Shown here one piece after another: positions 30,786 to 40,239 of a stretch of 64,000 bases of DNA. The position numbers and the translations under genes were made by a program. Numbering within the stretch: position 1 is the first letter of the stretch; each line of letters begins with the position of its first letter. The notes under the pieces are model-generated. The model was not told the origin of the DNA and ran no database searches. It saw only the letters and a program-made list of their open reading frames with translations. Origin of the DNA: Nonlabens ulvanivorans (lineage in GTDB: Bacteria; Bacteroidota; Bacteroidia; Flavobacteriales; Flavobacteriaceae); contig NZ_JPJI01000032.1 in NCBI RefSeq assembly GCF_000732625.1, forward strand, positions 1,307,180 to 1,371,179, written 5' to 3'.

Positions 30786-32891
30786 TTGCCCACTAATTTT
30801 CTGCATACACCGATAGATTATCTTAATGGAGTAGGACCAGCTCGTGCTAAGTTGTTGAAAGCAGAGTTGGGCATATCTACCTACGGCGATTTGGCAAATC
30901 TGTTTCCTAATCGATACATAGACAAGACTAAATATTATAAAATTAATGAACTGGTTCCAGACAGTGCACATGTTCAAATAGTTGGTAAAGTCACTCATAT
31001 TAAAACGATGGGCGATGGACGCAGCAGTAGATTAGTTGCCACCTTTATAGATAGTACAGGTAGTATGGAGCTAGTCTGGTTTAAAGGTCAAAAGTATTTT
31101 AAAGACAATTTAAAATTAAATGTGCCTTATGTCATTTATGGTAAGGTTTCAAAATATGGATCAAAATATAATATAGCTCATCCAGATGTAGAGTTATTAA
31201 AAGAACATCGATCACGACAGCAAAGTGCAATGACGCCCATATATCCATCTACAGAGCAACTGACTAAACGCAATGTGACTAATAAGATGATGGTGCGTAT
31301 GATGCAACAACTTTTTAGTGAAGTACACAATTCTTTTACAGAAACACTATCAGAGCAAATTAGGTCTCAACATCAATTAGTAGATAAAAATACCGCCATG
31401 TATAATGCACATTTCCCTAAAAGTGCTGCATTGCTTCAACAGTCTATTTATAGATTAAAGTTTGAAGAGCTGTTTTTTATACAGATGGAGCTGCTATTGC
31501 AAAATCGGATCAGAAAAACTCGTATAAAAGGTTATGCATTTGAAAAGGTAGGAGAACGATTTAATGATTTTTATTCTAATCATTTGCCATTTGAGTTAAC
31601 TGGTGCTCAAAAACGAGTTGTCAAAGAAATACGTGCAGATATGGGAACAGGTGCCCATATGAATCGTCTACTACAAGGTGATGTAGGTTCTGGAAAAACG
31701 ATAGTTGCTGTTTTAACTTGTTTACTAGCTATAGATAATGGATTTCAAGCATGTATCATGGCACCTACAGAGATTTTAGCACAACAGCATTATCAAGGTG
31801 TTTCAGAATTATTAGAAAAAACAGGACTTAAAGTTTCATTACTTACCGGTTCTGTAAAAACTAAAGCACGTCGTGTAATCCATTCAGACCTAGAAGATGG
31901 TACTTTAAATATATTAATAGGTACACATGCACTTATAGAAGATAAGGTAGTTTTTAAAAACCTAGGTGTAGCGATTGTAGATGAGCAACACCGATTTGGT
32001 GTTGCGCAAAGAGCAAAGTTGTGGAAGAAAAACGACTTGCCACCTCATGTATTAGTAATGACTGCAACGCCTATACCTAGAACACTAGCGATGAGTCTTT
32101 ATGGTGATTTAGACATATCTGTTATTGATGAGTTACCACCAGGAAGAAAAGAGATTAAAACGGTCCATAGATATGATAAGAATAGATTAGCTGTCTTTTC
32201 ATTTTTAAAAGAAGAGATCACTAAAGGTCGACAAATCTATCTCGTATACCCATTAATTGAAGAATCTGAAACATTGGATTATAAAGACTTAATGGATGGT
32301 TATGAAAGTGTGGTAAGAGAATTTCCAACACCGCAATATCAAGTGAGTATCGTCCATGGTCGTATGAAGCCCGAAGACAAGGATTATGAGATGGAGCGTT
32401 TTGTAAAAGGCGAGACTCAAATTATGGTAGCCACTACGGTAATAGAAGTAGGAGTAAATGTGCCTAACGCTAGTGTTATGGTCATTGAAAGTGCAGAACG
32501 TTTTGGCCTTTCACAATTACATCAATTAAGAGGTAGAGTAGGTCGTGGTGCAGATCAAAGTTTCTGTATACTTATGACTAGTTATAAATTAAGTACCGAG
32601 GCTAAAACTCGAGTAGAAACCATGGTCGCAACCACAGATGGTTTTGAGATTGCAGAAGTGGACTTAAAACTACGTGGTCCTGGTGATATGATGGGAACGA
32701 GACAAAGTGGTGTACTCGCTTTAAGAGTTGCAGACATAGTTAAAGACAATGATATTCTGGCCGTTGCAAGAGAAACAGCAAAAGAATTGTTACAAAAAGA
32801 TGCAACACTTGCATTACCAGAAAATACAAGTATTAAAAAAGTGCTTCAGTTTTTACAATCTAAAAAAGGATTGTGGAAGTACATAAGCTAA
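30786..32891 (+). CDS. recG: ATP-dependent DNA helicase RecG
   Basis: RecG reverses stalled replication forks and processes branched DNA. Its 701 residues hold the N-terminal wedge/OB-fold (about 60-160), then the DEAD-like helicase. Walker A is GDVGSGKTIVA, DEQH is in VDEQHRFGV, TATPIPRTLAM is motif III, and motif VI is QLRGRVGRG. It begins with TTG: the codon two triplets upstream is a stop and there is no ATG until beyond residue 60, so the TTG start is forced and matches the usual N-terminus. Confidence 0.96.
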   Translation: MPTNFLHTPIDYLNGVGPARAKLLKAELGISTYGDLANLFPNRYIDKTKYYKINELVPDSAHVQIVGKVTHIKTMGDGRSSRLVATFIDSTGSMELVWFKGQKYFKDNLKLNVPYVIYGKVSKYGSKYNIAHPDVELLKEHRSRQQSAMTPIYPSTEQLTKRNVTNKMMVRMMQQLFSEVHNSFTETLSEQIRSQHQLVDKNTAMYNAHFPKSAALLQQSIYRLKFEELFFIQMELLLQNRIRKTRIKGYAFEKVGERFNDFYSNHLPFELTGAQKRVVKEIRADMGTGAHMNRLLQGDVGSGKTIVAVLTCLLAIDNGFQACIMAPTEILAQQHYQGVSELLEKTGLKVSLLTGSVKTKARRVIHSDLEDGTLNILIGTHALIEDKVVFKNLGVAIVDEQHRFGVAQRAKLWKKNDLPPHVLVMTATPIPRTLAMSLYGDLDISVIDELPPGRKEIKTVHRYDKNRLAVFSFLKEEITKGRQIYLVYPLIEESETLDYKDLMDGYESVVREFPTPQYQVSIVHGRMKPEDKDYEMERFVKGETQIMVATTVIEVGVNVPNASVMVIESAERFGLSQLHQLRGRVGRGADQSFCILMTSYKLSTEAKTRVETMVATTDGFEIAEVDLKLRGPGDMMGTRQSGVLALRVADIVKDNDILAVARETAKELLQKDATLALPENTSIKKVLQFLQSKKGLWKYIS

Positions 32892-32928
32892 GTTTTAATT
32901 GTCTATTATTGTTTTTACTTATTTATTA

Positions 32929-32936
32929 TATCTTTG
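32929..32936 (+). promoter_or_regulatory. Promoter of the 32957 beta-barrel gene
   Basis: TATCTTTG with TTG at 32909-32911 exactly 17 bases upstream, a full match to the Bacteroidota promoter. The leader is about 17 bases. Confidence 0.65.
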
Positions 32937-32956
32937 AACAAACCAAAAACTTAACA

Positions 32957-33538
32957 ATGAAGTCATTTTACATTTCTTTAGTCGCATTATTACTAGTGAC
33001 AACAGCAGCACAAGCACAAGATTTTTCTTATGGAATTATGGGAGGTTACAACCTTTCTAAAGTAGATAACGCATTAGGCGGTGATTTTGCAGACAATAAA
33101 TCTAATTACCATATTGGTCTTATTGCAGAGTTTCCACAAGGAGATAATTGGTCATTTGAAGCAGCAGCATTTTACTCAGGTGAAGGTGAATCTTTAGATT
33201 TTAACGGTACAACCAGTACGATATATTTAAGATTTATCAACGTGCCAGTTCATTTCAAATATTACCTTACAGAAGGTTTTAGTTTACATGCAGGACCTCA
33301 AGTAGGTTTCTTGTTAAATGCAAAGCAGTCATTTGTTGAAGATGGAGATCGTGAAGATATTGAAGGTAAAGTGAATAGTTCTTTTGCTTTAACGGGTGGA
33401 TTAGGTTATGACTTTGGTAATGGATTATTTATAAAAGGAACATTTGATTTAGGAATTACTGATCTTGTTGATAACGTAGATTTCTCAAATGATGAACGTA
33501 CTAGAACAGGTCACTTATCAATAGGTTATAAGTTCTAA
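32957..33538 (+). CDS. Outer-membrane beta-barrel protein, PorT-like
   Basis: Secreted 193-residue protein with signal peptide MKSFYISLVALLLVTTAAQA followed by QDFSYGIMGGYNLSK, the typical start of Bacteroidota porin-family barrels (outer-membrane beta-barrel / PorT-like). Strands end with GHLSIGYKF. The frame opens further upstream at 32873 within recG, but the ATG at 32957 fits the signal peptide and the promoter. It is followed by a strong terminator. The substrate, if any, is unknown. Confidence 0.85.
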   Translation: MKSFYISLVALLLVTTAAQAQDFSYGIMGGYNLSKVDNALGGDFADNKSNYHIGLIAEFPQGDNWSFEAAAFYSGEGESLDFNGTTSTIYLRFINVPVHFKYYLTEGFSLHAGPQVGFLLNAKQSFVEDGDREDIEGKVNSSFALTGGLGYDFGNGLFIKGTFDLGITDLVDNVDFSNDERTRTGHLSIGYKF

Positions 33539-33556
33539 TATAATTTTAGCATTATA

Positions 33557-33592
33557 AAAAAAAGCCTGTCTCTTATAGAGACAGGCTTTTTT
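33557..33592. terminator. Bidirectional terminator
   Basis: GCCTGTCTC / GAGACAGGC stem (33564-33572 and 33578-33586) with an A-run before and a T-run after. It serves the + barrel gene and could serve the minus 33750 gene from the opposite side. Confidence 0.85.
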
Positions 33593-33749
33593 GCGTTATG
33601 ATCTAATTAGACCTTATTTATTACTAGAATGTTTTGATAAGTAACATTACGTCTGTGATTAATTTATTCATAGTCATAGGGAAAGATAGAGAACAACTAA
33701 TTAGATATTAAAAGAATAGAGCGTTATCCTACATTTCTAAAGTGATTCC

Positions 33750-34397
33750 CTATACTTCCATACGTTTTAACTCATCATAGTTAGCCTTTAAACGCTTTAA
33801 AAGAATACCGTAAATAAGCATATAGATTAGGTAAATAAATCCTAAGAATATAATATAGATAACAGTAAGTATTAAAAAGGTTAAAACATAAAACATCGTT
33901 TCATGTCCATCCATCTTCCCGCTTTCCATTAATTCATTTATCAACGGGTGATTATTAAGCATATAAACCGTTGTAATCATTCCAGAAATAAATCCACCTA
34001 TAATATTATACCAGATATACCACTTCATTGTCTTTCTAGTTTTGATGATATTTTTCATCAAACTGCGCGTTGGTTGAGTAGCAGAAATATTCTTGTAGTT
34101 TTTGTAAAATAAGTATATGAAGTAAATGATAGCTATAATATGAATCGCCCATGATACCTTCATGAAATTTGAATTCATAAGCTCTCTAGTAAACTCATCA
34201 GGACTACCTAAAAAGGAGTAAAGGAAATTAATACTCGACATTACCGCAAACTCGATAATAGCGATGATCAATAACCACTTTACAATACTGGTAGATTTTT
34301 GTGCCAGCATTTTTTTAATATTATCTGCACTGACTTGTGGGTACTCTCTATTTTGAGTATTCCATTTTTCTTTAAGTATATCTAATTGATCCATCAT
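33750..34397 (-). CDS. Four-helix membrane protein paired with the ECF sigma factor
   Basis: A 215-residue integral membrane protein with about four hydrophobic segments (near 40-63, 84-99, 125-147 and 165-198) and a short cytosolic N-terminus. It begins one base after the sigma-factor stop, so the two are co-translated. That position is typical for an anti-sigma factor, but there is no zinc-finger or FecR-like domain here. It could bind the sigma through its N-terminal 40 residues. I do not recognise its family. Function as an anti-sigma is inferred only from context. Confidence 0.7.
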   Translation of the reverse strand: MMDQLDILKEKWNTQNREYPQVSADNIKKMLAQKSTSIVKWLLIIAIIEFAVMSSINFLYSFLGSPDEFTRELMNSNFMKVSWAIHIIAIIYFIYLFYKNYKNISATQPTRSLMKNIIKTRKTMKWYIWYNIIGGFISGMITTVYMLNNHPLINELMESGKMDGHETMFYVLTFLILTVIYIIFLGFIYLIYMLIYGILLKRLKANYDELKRMEV

Positions 34398-34892
34398 TTA
34401 TGGATTTATAATGTTAGTTAATTTTGTTTTCACTCGGTTCATTTTCACTCTTGCATTTACTTCGCTTATACCTAGTGTTTCTGATATTTCTTTATAATTT
34501 TTATCCTCGAGATATAAAAAAACGAGAGCCTTTTCAATATCATTAAGCTGTTTAACAGCTCCATATAAAAGAGTCAACTGTTCGGCAGTTTCATCATCTT
34601 CCTGCAAGTCTGTAATTTTAAATTGCACATTGTCATAGTCTGTAGTTTTAACGCGTCTAGTAGACTTACGATAAAGTGTAATAGCTGTATTTAAAGCCAC
34701 ACGATACATCCATGTAGAGAATTTTGCATCTCCTCTAAATTTTGGATAAGCCTTCCATAGCTGTATAGTTACCTCTTGAAAAAGATCGTTGTGAGCGTCT
34801 TGATCATTGGTATACAGCCTACATATCTTGTGGACTATATTCTGGTTCTCATCCAGTTGTTTTATAAATTCTGCTTCGAGTTGTTGACTCAC
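34398..34892 (-). CDS. ECF-type RNA polymerase sigma factor
   Basis: The 164-residue sigma-70 family protein has region 2 with YTNDQDAHNDLFQEVTIQLW at about residues 27-46 and region 4 with YLEDKNYKEISETLGISEV at about 125-143. There is no region 1 or 3, as expected for an ECF sigma. Translation starts at a GTG. A 17-base inverted repeat, CTATAAG-TAC-CTTATAG, lies 20 bases upstream and could be an operator. Its regulon is unknown. Confidence 0.9.
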   Translation of the reverse strand: MSQQLEAEFIKQLDENQNIVHKICRLYTNDQDAHNDLFQEVTIQLWKAYPKFRGDAKFSTWMYRVALNTAITLYRKSTRRVKTTDYDNVQFKITDLQEDDETAEQLTLLYGAVKQLNDIEKALVFLYLEDKNYKEISETLGISEVNARVKMNRVKTKLTNIINP

Positions 34893-34911
34893 GTTAATTG
34901 ATTAGGTTATT

Positions 34912-34928
34912 CTATAAGTACCTTATAG
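34912..34928. promoter_or_regulatory. Operator-like inverted repeat upstream of the sigma factor
   Basis: CTATAAG, TAC, CTTATAG: perfect 7-bp arms, 20 bases upstream of the sigma GTG. Confidence 0.4.
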
Positions 34929-34975
34929 ATTGGTTATGTTACAGATTGCTGTGAAAATAATTGTTTTTGTGATTA

Positions 34976-34991
34976 CGCTTTCGCGAAAGCG
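34976..34991. repeat. 16-bp interspersed palindrome, copy 9
   Basis: Exact copy in the 194-base gap between the sigma factor and lpdA. Confidence 0.9.
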
Positions 34992-35048
34992 GACAAATAA
35001 GTACCCTAATTAATACTCAAAATTAAAGTCTATCCATCCAGCCTTTCT

Positions 35049-35056
35049 TATCTTTG
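35049..35056 (+). promoter_or_regulatory. lpdA -7 promoter box
   Basis: TATCTTTG, 30 bases before the ATG. Confidence 0.55.
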
Positions 35057-35086
35057 AATCTTAATTGAAACCATTAAATTCTCATT

Positions 35087-36490
35087 ATGAGTACATACGA
35101 TGTAGCAATAATAGGATCAGGACCTGGAGGATATGTGGCAGCGATACGTTGCGCACAACTAGGTATGAAAACTGCGATTATTGAAAAATATAACACACTA
35201 GGAGGAACCTGTCTTAATGTAGGTTGTATACCTTCAAAAGCTTTACTAGATTCATCTCACCATTACGATGATGCTATGAAACATTTTGAAGATCACGGAA
35301 TTGAAATTCCTGGCGATATCAAAATAAATTTTGAAAAGATGATAGCTCGTAAAGCACAGGTTGTAAAACAAACCTGTGATGGTGTTTCTTTTCTTATGAA
35401 GAAAAATAATATTGATGTATATACTGGGATGGGATCTTTTAAAGATGCTACTCACATCACTATTGATGGTGCTGATGGTAGTCAAACTATTGAAGCAAAA
35501 AACACCATTATTGCTACAGGATCAAAACCTGGTAGTTTACCATTTATAACGTTAGATAAAGAAAGAGTTATAACATCTACTGAGGCGCTAACTCTTAAAG
35601 AGATTCCTAAGCATATGATCGTTATAGGTGGTGGAGTTATAGGACTAGAGCTAGGTCAGGTATACCGCAGACTAGGTGCTGAGGTCACTGTGATTGAGTA
35701 TATGGATCGTATTACTCCTGTAATGGATAAAATGCTTTCTAAAGAGTTGATGAAAGTTCTTAAAAAGCAAAAGATTAAATTCCATTTATCTCATGCTGTA
35801 AATAAGGTAGAGCGCAACGGAGATGAGGTAACGGTAACTGCAAAAAATAAAAAAGGTGAAGAGGTTACATTTACTGGTGATTATTGTCTAGTATCTGTAG
35901 GTAGAAGACCTTACACCGATAAATTAAATGCTACCGCTGCAGGAGTTAAAATTAATGAACGTGGACAGGTAGAGACCAATGAACATTTACAGACTAATGT
36001 TTCAAACATATATGCAATAGGAGATGTGGTTAAAGGAGCGATGCTCGCACACAAGGCCGAGGAAGAAGGTGTTTTTGTAGCAGAAACTATCGCAGGTCAA
36101 AAACCTCACATTAATTATAACCTTATCCCTAATGTAATTTACACATGGCCAGAAGTGGCAAGTGTAGGTAAGACAGAAGAAGAACTGAAGGAAGCAGGAA
36201 TTGCTATTAAAGTAGGTCAATTCCCTATGAGAGCTTTAGGTAGAGCTAGAGCAAGTGGTGACATAGACGGAATGGTTAAAATCATCGCAGATGAGAATAC
36301 TGATGAAGTATTAGGTGTTCACATGATAGGAGCTCGTGTTGCAGACTTAATTGCTGAGGCTGTGACGGCAATGGAATTCCGTGCTAGTGCAGAGGATATT
36401 GCACGTATGTCTCATGCACACCCTACATATGCAGAAGCTGTAAAAGAAGCAGCGCTAGCGGCTACTGCAGATAGAGCAATGCACGTATAG
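35087..36490 (+). CDS. lpdA: Dihydrolipoyl dehydrogenase
   Basis: E3 subunit of pyruvate, 2-oxoglutarate and branched-chain keto-acid dehydrogenases; it reoxidises dihydrolipoamide with NAD. The FAD-binding motif IIGSGPGGY is at about 8-16, the redox-active disulphide C42-x4-C47 lies in GGTCLNVGC, the NAD site is in VIGGGVIGLELGQVY, and the catalytic HxH...E is in SHAHPTYAEAVKE. The length of 467 is normal. It is monocistronic: there is a -7 box upstream and a terminator after. Confidence 0.97.
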   Translation: MSTYDVAIIGSGPGGYVAAIRCAQLGMKTAIIEKYNTLGGTCLNVGCIPSKALLDSSHHYDDAMKHFEDHGIEIPGDIKINFEKMIARKAQVVKQTCDGVSFLMKKNNIDVYTGMGSFKDATHITIDGADGSQTIEAKNTIIATGSKPGSLPFITLDKERVITSTEALTLKEIPKHMIVIGGGVIGLELGQVYRRLGAEVTVIEYMDRITPVMDKMLSKELMKVLKKQKIKFHLSHAVNKVERNGDEVTVTAKNKKGEEVTFTGDYCLVSVGRRPYTDKLNATAAGVKINERGQVETNEHLQTNVSNIYAIGDVVKGAMLAHKAEEEGVFVAETIAGQKPHINYNLIPNVIYTWPEVASVGKTEEELKEAGIAIKVGQFPMRALGRARASGDIDGMVKIIADENTDEVLGVHMIGARVADLIAEAVTAMEFRASAEDIARMSHAHPTYAEAVKEAALAATADRAMHV

Positions 36491-36515
36491 TAACATTATA
36501 TTTTTTTTATCCTAG

Positions 36516-36546
36516 AGCCGATTCAAAAAATGAATCGGCTTTATTT
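36516..36546 (+). terminator. Terminator after lpdA
   Basis: AGCCGATTCA / TGAATCGGCT, 5-base loop, followed by TTATTTT. Confidence 0.75.
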
Positions 36547-36618
36547 TAACATAATTTTTAAAACCGAGATAAAAGGTTCTATCGTAATTGATATAACTAA
36601 CAACCATTTTATTTTCTC

Positions 36619-38856
36619 ATGCAGTTCAATTCACGTACACAATTAGTATTATTCCTATTTTTATTTTTAACAAGTATTACCGTATTTGCTCATTCTATAA
36701 CAGGTTATGTAACAGATGAAAATGGGCGTCCTATTAAAGACCTTTATATTCTTCAAAAAGGAACAGAAAATCATACACATACAAATAGTCAAGGTTTTTT
36801 TAGTATTGATAATGTAGACGCTAATCAAACTTTATTATTTAGTCATGTAGGTTTTGAATCTAATGAGATTCTTATTGAGGATCCGTCATTAGTTTTACAA
36901 GTAATTATGACTTCGTCATCAGTAGATTTAGATGCGGTAGTGATAAGTAATGATGTAGATACATTTAATACACTAGCTTTATTAGATTTACAGATTAATC
37001 CTGTAAACTCTTCCCAAGAGATTTTACAAACCGTACCAGGATTGTTTATCGGTCAGCATGCTGGTGGAGGAAAGGCAGAGCAATTGTTTCTAAGAGGATT
37101 TGATATAGACCATGGTACAGACGTCGCTATAGGTGTAGATGGTATGCCTGTAAATATGGTATCTCATGCCCATGGACAAGGTTATGCAGATTTACATTTT
37201 CTGATACCAGAAACCATTAACTCTATTGATTATGGAAAAGGTAGCTATGATGCTAGCAAAGGTAATTTTGCTACAGCAGGACATGTAAACTTGAATACTA
37301 AAGAGTTTTTGCAACGCAACCTAATTCAAACAGAAATAGGAGATTTTAATTACCAACGTTTATTAAGTATGTTTAATGTTGTTGATAATTCAAATACAAG
37401 CGCCTATGTTGCCACAGAATACATCACTTTTGACGGGCCATTTGATAGTCCGCAAAATTTTGATCGATTTAATATCTTTTCTAAATTAAACCATAGAACA
37501 AAAACTGGTGGTGAATTTAATCTAACAGCATCATACTTTACAAGCGAATGGGATGCTAGTGGTCAGATTCCAGAACGTGCAGTAGCTAGTGGTTTAATTG
37601 GAAGATTTGGTGCTATTGATGATACTGAAGGAGGAAGCACCTCAAGAACTAATCTCAATTTGACCTACAACTTCAATTTAAGCGATACGGAACAGCTTAA
37701 AACACAAGCATATTATACTCATTATAATTTTGAGTTATTCTCTAATTTCACTTTTTTCTTAGAAGACCCTTTAAATGGTGATCAGATTAAACAACAAGAA
37801 AGTAGAGACATGATAGGTATTAATGCTGTTTATAATAAAGAGTATGTCATTGGCGATAATAATCTCGATTGGTACACTGGTATTAGTTTACGTAATGATA
37901 GAACAGATGGAAGTTCATTAGAAAGAACCCTGAATAGAAGAACAACTTTAGAGCAAATACAATTAGGTGATATTAACGAGACCAATTCATCATTATGGAC
38001 AGGTTTAGAATATACTACAGGTAATTTGAATATAGATGCTGGAATAAGATTAGAACATTTCAAATTTGTTTATCGCGATGGATTAGATAGCAGTTTTGAT
38101 ACTCTATCACAAGATGCTACAGCCTTATTACCTAAATTAAATTTAGCTTATCAGGCTGGTAGCAATTGGCAATTATATTTAAAAAATGGAATAGGTTTAC
38201 ATAGTAATGATACACGAGTTGTGATACAGAATGAAGCAGATAAAATCCTGCCTAAATCATATGGATCTGATTTAGGAACCATTTTCAAACCTACAAATCG
38301 TCTAGTTGTTAATACCGCTTTGTGGTACTTATACTTAGAACAAGAATTTGTTTATGTAGGAGACGCTGGTATTGTTGAGCCTAGCGGGAAAACCGAGCGA
38401 TATGGTTTTGATCTTGGATTGAACTATCAGCTTACAGATTACCTGTTTCTAGATACAAATCTTAATTATGCACATGCTAGAGCAATAGAAGAAGCTTCTG
38501 GTGAGGATTATATCCCATTAGCTCCGGAGTGGACTAGTACAGGTGGTTTAAGTCTTAAAAACTATAAAGGCTGGAATGCTTCATTAAGATACCGTTACAT
38601 CGCAGATCGTGCTGCAAATGAAGATAATAGTATTATTGCAGAAGGTTATTTTGTAAATGAACTTAATTTAAACTATGACTTTAGCAAGCGTTTAAATGTA
38701 GGGTTTACAATCGAAAACTTATTTGATGTAGAGTGGAATGAAACACAATTTGCTACAGAAACAAGATTGCAAAACGAAACGGCATCTGTTGAAGAAATTC
38801 ATTTTACACCAGGAACCCCATTTTTCATTAAAGGTAGATTAGTTTATTCTTTTTAA
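36619..38856 (+). CDS. TonB-dependent outer-membrane receptor
   Basis: Ligand-gated outer-membrane transporter of 745 residues. A signal peptide (about 1-24, ending FAH) precedes a carboxypeptidase-D-regulatory-like domain (about 25-100, SITGYVTDENGRPIKDL). The plug follows (about 125-230), then the 22-strand barrel to a C-terminal Phe (LVYSF). The plug contains FDIDHGTDVAIGVDGMPVNM, then SHAHGQGYADLHFLIPE, unusually rich in His and Asp for a plug. No SusD-type partner lies next to it, so the substrate is more likely a metal chelate or small molecule than a glycan. That is inference. Confidence 0.9.
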   Translation: MQFNSRTQLVLFLFLFLTSITVFAHSITGYVTDENGRPIKDLYILQKGTENHTHTNSQGFFSIDNVDANQTLLFSHVGFESNEILIEDPSLVLQVIMTSSSVDLDAVVISNDVDTFNTLALLDLQINPVNSSQEILQTVPGLFIGQHAGGGKAEQLFLRGFDIDHGTDVAIGVDGMPVNMVSHAHGQGYADLHFLIPETINSIDYGKGSYDASKGNFATAGHVNLNTKEFLQRNLIQTEIGDFNYQRLLSMFNVVDNSNTSAYVATEYITFDGPFDSPQNFDRFNIFSKLNHRTKTGGEFNLTASYFTSEWDASGQIPERAVASGLIGRFGAIDDTEGGSTSRTNLNLTYNFNLSDTEQLKTQAYYTHYNFELFSNFTFFLEDPLNGDQIKQQESRDMIGINAVYNKEYVIGDNNLDWYTGISLRNDRTDGSSLERTLNRRTTLEQIQLGDINETNSSLWTGLEYTTGNLNIDAGIRLEHFKFVYRDGLDSSFDTLSQDATALLPKLNLAYQAGSNWQLYLKNGIGLHSNDTRVVIQNEADKILPKSYGSDLGTIFKPTNRLVVNTALWYLYLEQEFVYVGDAGIVEPSGKTERYGFDLGLNYQLTDYLFLDTNLNYAHARAIEEASGEDYIPLAPEWTSTGGLSLKNYKGWNASLRYRYIADRAANEDNSIIAEGYFVNELNLNYDFSKRLNVGFTIENLFDVEWNETQFATETRLQNETASVEEIHFTPGTPFFIKGRLVYSF

Positions 38857-38910
38857 TAGTTTGACGTCAATATTGTGGTATCATAGATAACTTCCAGTTA
38901 TTTTTACCAT

Positions 38911-40230
38911 GTGAGAAAAACGAGGGCAACATATCGCTATAAGTTAGACCAGTTAGCAACGATAAAAGATCAATTATTGAGTTTTTATCGTAATGATAAA
39001 TACCTCATGTTTTTAGATAGTAATCATGGTGGTACCGGACACGATAGCTATAATTCCTTGTTAGCAATAGGTTGCATAGACTCTTTGTCGACTGCATATG
39101 ATGATGCGTTCTCTAAACTAGAAGATTTTTATAATGAATACCAAGATTGGATATTTGGCTATCTGGGATATGATTTAAAAAACGATCTAGAAGATTTAAA
39201 AAGTGAAAATTCAGATGGAACACAATTTCCAGATTTGTGTTTTTACGTGCCTGAGGTAATATTTGAACTAGAATCAGATCACCTGTTGATTCATAGTTAT
39301 CACGCTAGTGAATTAGATATTAAGAAGTTGCTCGATAAAATTATGGAACATCAGATTCCAGCGCACAAAACGGTATTGCGATTTGGGAAATTAACAGCCA
39401 AAGATTCTAAAGCAAATTATTTAGTAAAAGCGCAAAATTTCTTAGATCACATTCATCTTGGAGACATCTATGAGGCTAATTTTTGTACAGAGTTTTATGC
39501 TGAAAATATTTCTTTAGATAGTTTAAAAGCATTTAAAGAATTGAATGATATTAGTGAGCCGCCATTTGCGGTTTATGCTAGACTGAATAATTATCACGTG
39601 ATGAGTGCTAGTCCAGAACGTTATTTAAAAAAAGTAGGTTCACAACTTATCTCGCAACCTATTAAAGGGACAGCAAAACGTTCACAGCTTTTAATAGAGG
39701 ATGAAAATTTAAAAGTGCAATTGTTTAATGATCCTAAGGAACGATCTGAGAATGTCATGATTGTAGATTTAGTGCGCAATGATTTATCTAAAATCGCTAA
39801 GAAAGGCACCGTTGATGTAGAAGAGTTGTATGGTATTTATAGCTTTAAGCAGGTACACCAAATGATCAGTACCGTTATTGCTACAGTAAAACCAGAACTT
39901 AACTTTATAGATGTCTTAAAAGCCACCTTTCCTATGGGAAGTATGACTGGTGCCCCTAAGATAAGCGCTATGAACATCATTGAAAAAAATGAATCTTTTA
40001 AAAGAGGTCTCTACAGTGGTGCAATAGGATACATAAAACCTGATGGCGATTTTGATTTCAATGTTGTCATACGCAGTATACTTTATAATTCAGAAAACAA
40101 ATATCTTTCTTTCAGTGTAGGTAGTGCCATTACCGCAGCAGCACAACCAGAAAAAGAGTATGAAGAATGTCTCTTAAAAGCAAATGCAATGATTGAGGTT
40201 TTAAGCCATCAAGGAATTTCTTTTGATTAA
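38911..40230 (+). CDS. pabB: Aminodeoxychorismate synthase component I
   Basis: It turns chorismate into aminodeoxychorismate for folate synthesis. It is a chorismate-binding-fold enzyme of 439 residues. QPIKGTAKR, with Lys where anthranilate synthases have Ala, is the mark of PabB rather than TrpE. GEIYEAN-like GDIYEANFC, then FPMGSMTGAPK and YSGAIGY complete the signature. No glutaminase gene is adjacent. The start is the GTG at 38911, lying inside an ATGTGA sequence whose ATG is out of frame. tilS follows after nine bases. Confidence 0.9.
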   Translation: MRKTRATYRYKLDQLATIKDQLLSFYRNDKYLMFLDSNHGGTGHDSYNSLLAIGCIDSLSTAYDDAFSKLEDFYNEYQDWIFGYLGYDLKNDLEDLKSENSDGTQFPDLCFYVPEVIFELESDHLLIHSYHASELDIKKLLDKIMEHQIPAHKTVLRFGKLTAKDSKANYLVKAQNFLDHIHLGDIYEANFCTEFYAENISLDSLKAFKELNDISEPPFAVYARLNNYHVMSASPERYLKKVGSQLISQPIKGTAKRSQLLIEDENLKVQLFNDPKERSENVMIVDLVRNDLSKIAKKGTVDVEELYGIYSFKQVHQMISTVIATVKPELNFIDVLKATFPMGSMTGAPKISAMNIIEKNESFKRGLYSGAIGYIKPDGDFDFNVVIRSILYNSENKYLSFSVGSAITAAAQPEKEYEECLLKANAMIEVLSHQGISFD

Positions 40231-40235
40231 ATTTG
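40228..40235 (+). promoter_or_regulatory. -7 promoter box overlapping the pabB stop
   Basis: TAAATTTG shares its first three bases with the pabB TAA stop and ends four bases before the tilS ATG. It could drive a leaderless tilS-dsbD transcript besides read-through from pabB. Confidence 0.45.
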
Positions 40236-40239
40236 TGAT

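Noticed and set aside
30696-30998. Minus-strand frame of 100 codons across the recG start
   Set aside because: It is a shadow of recG in the antisense frame with no family resemblance.
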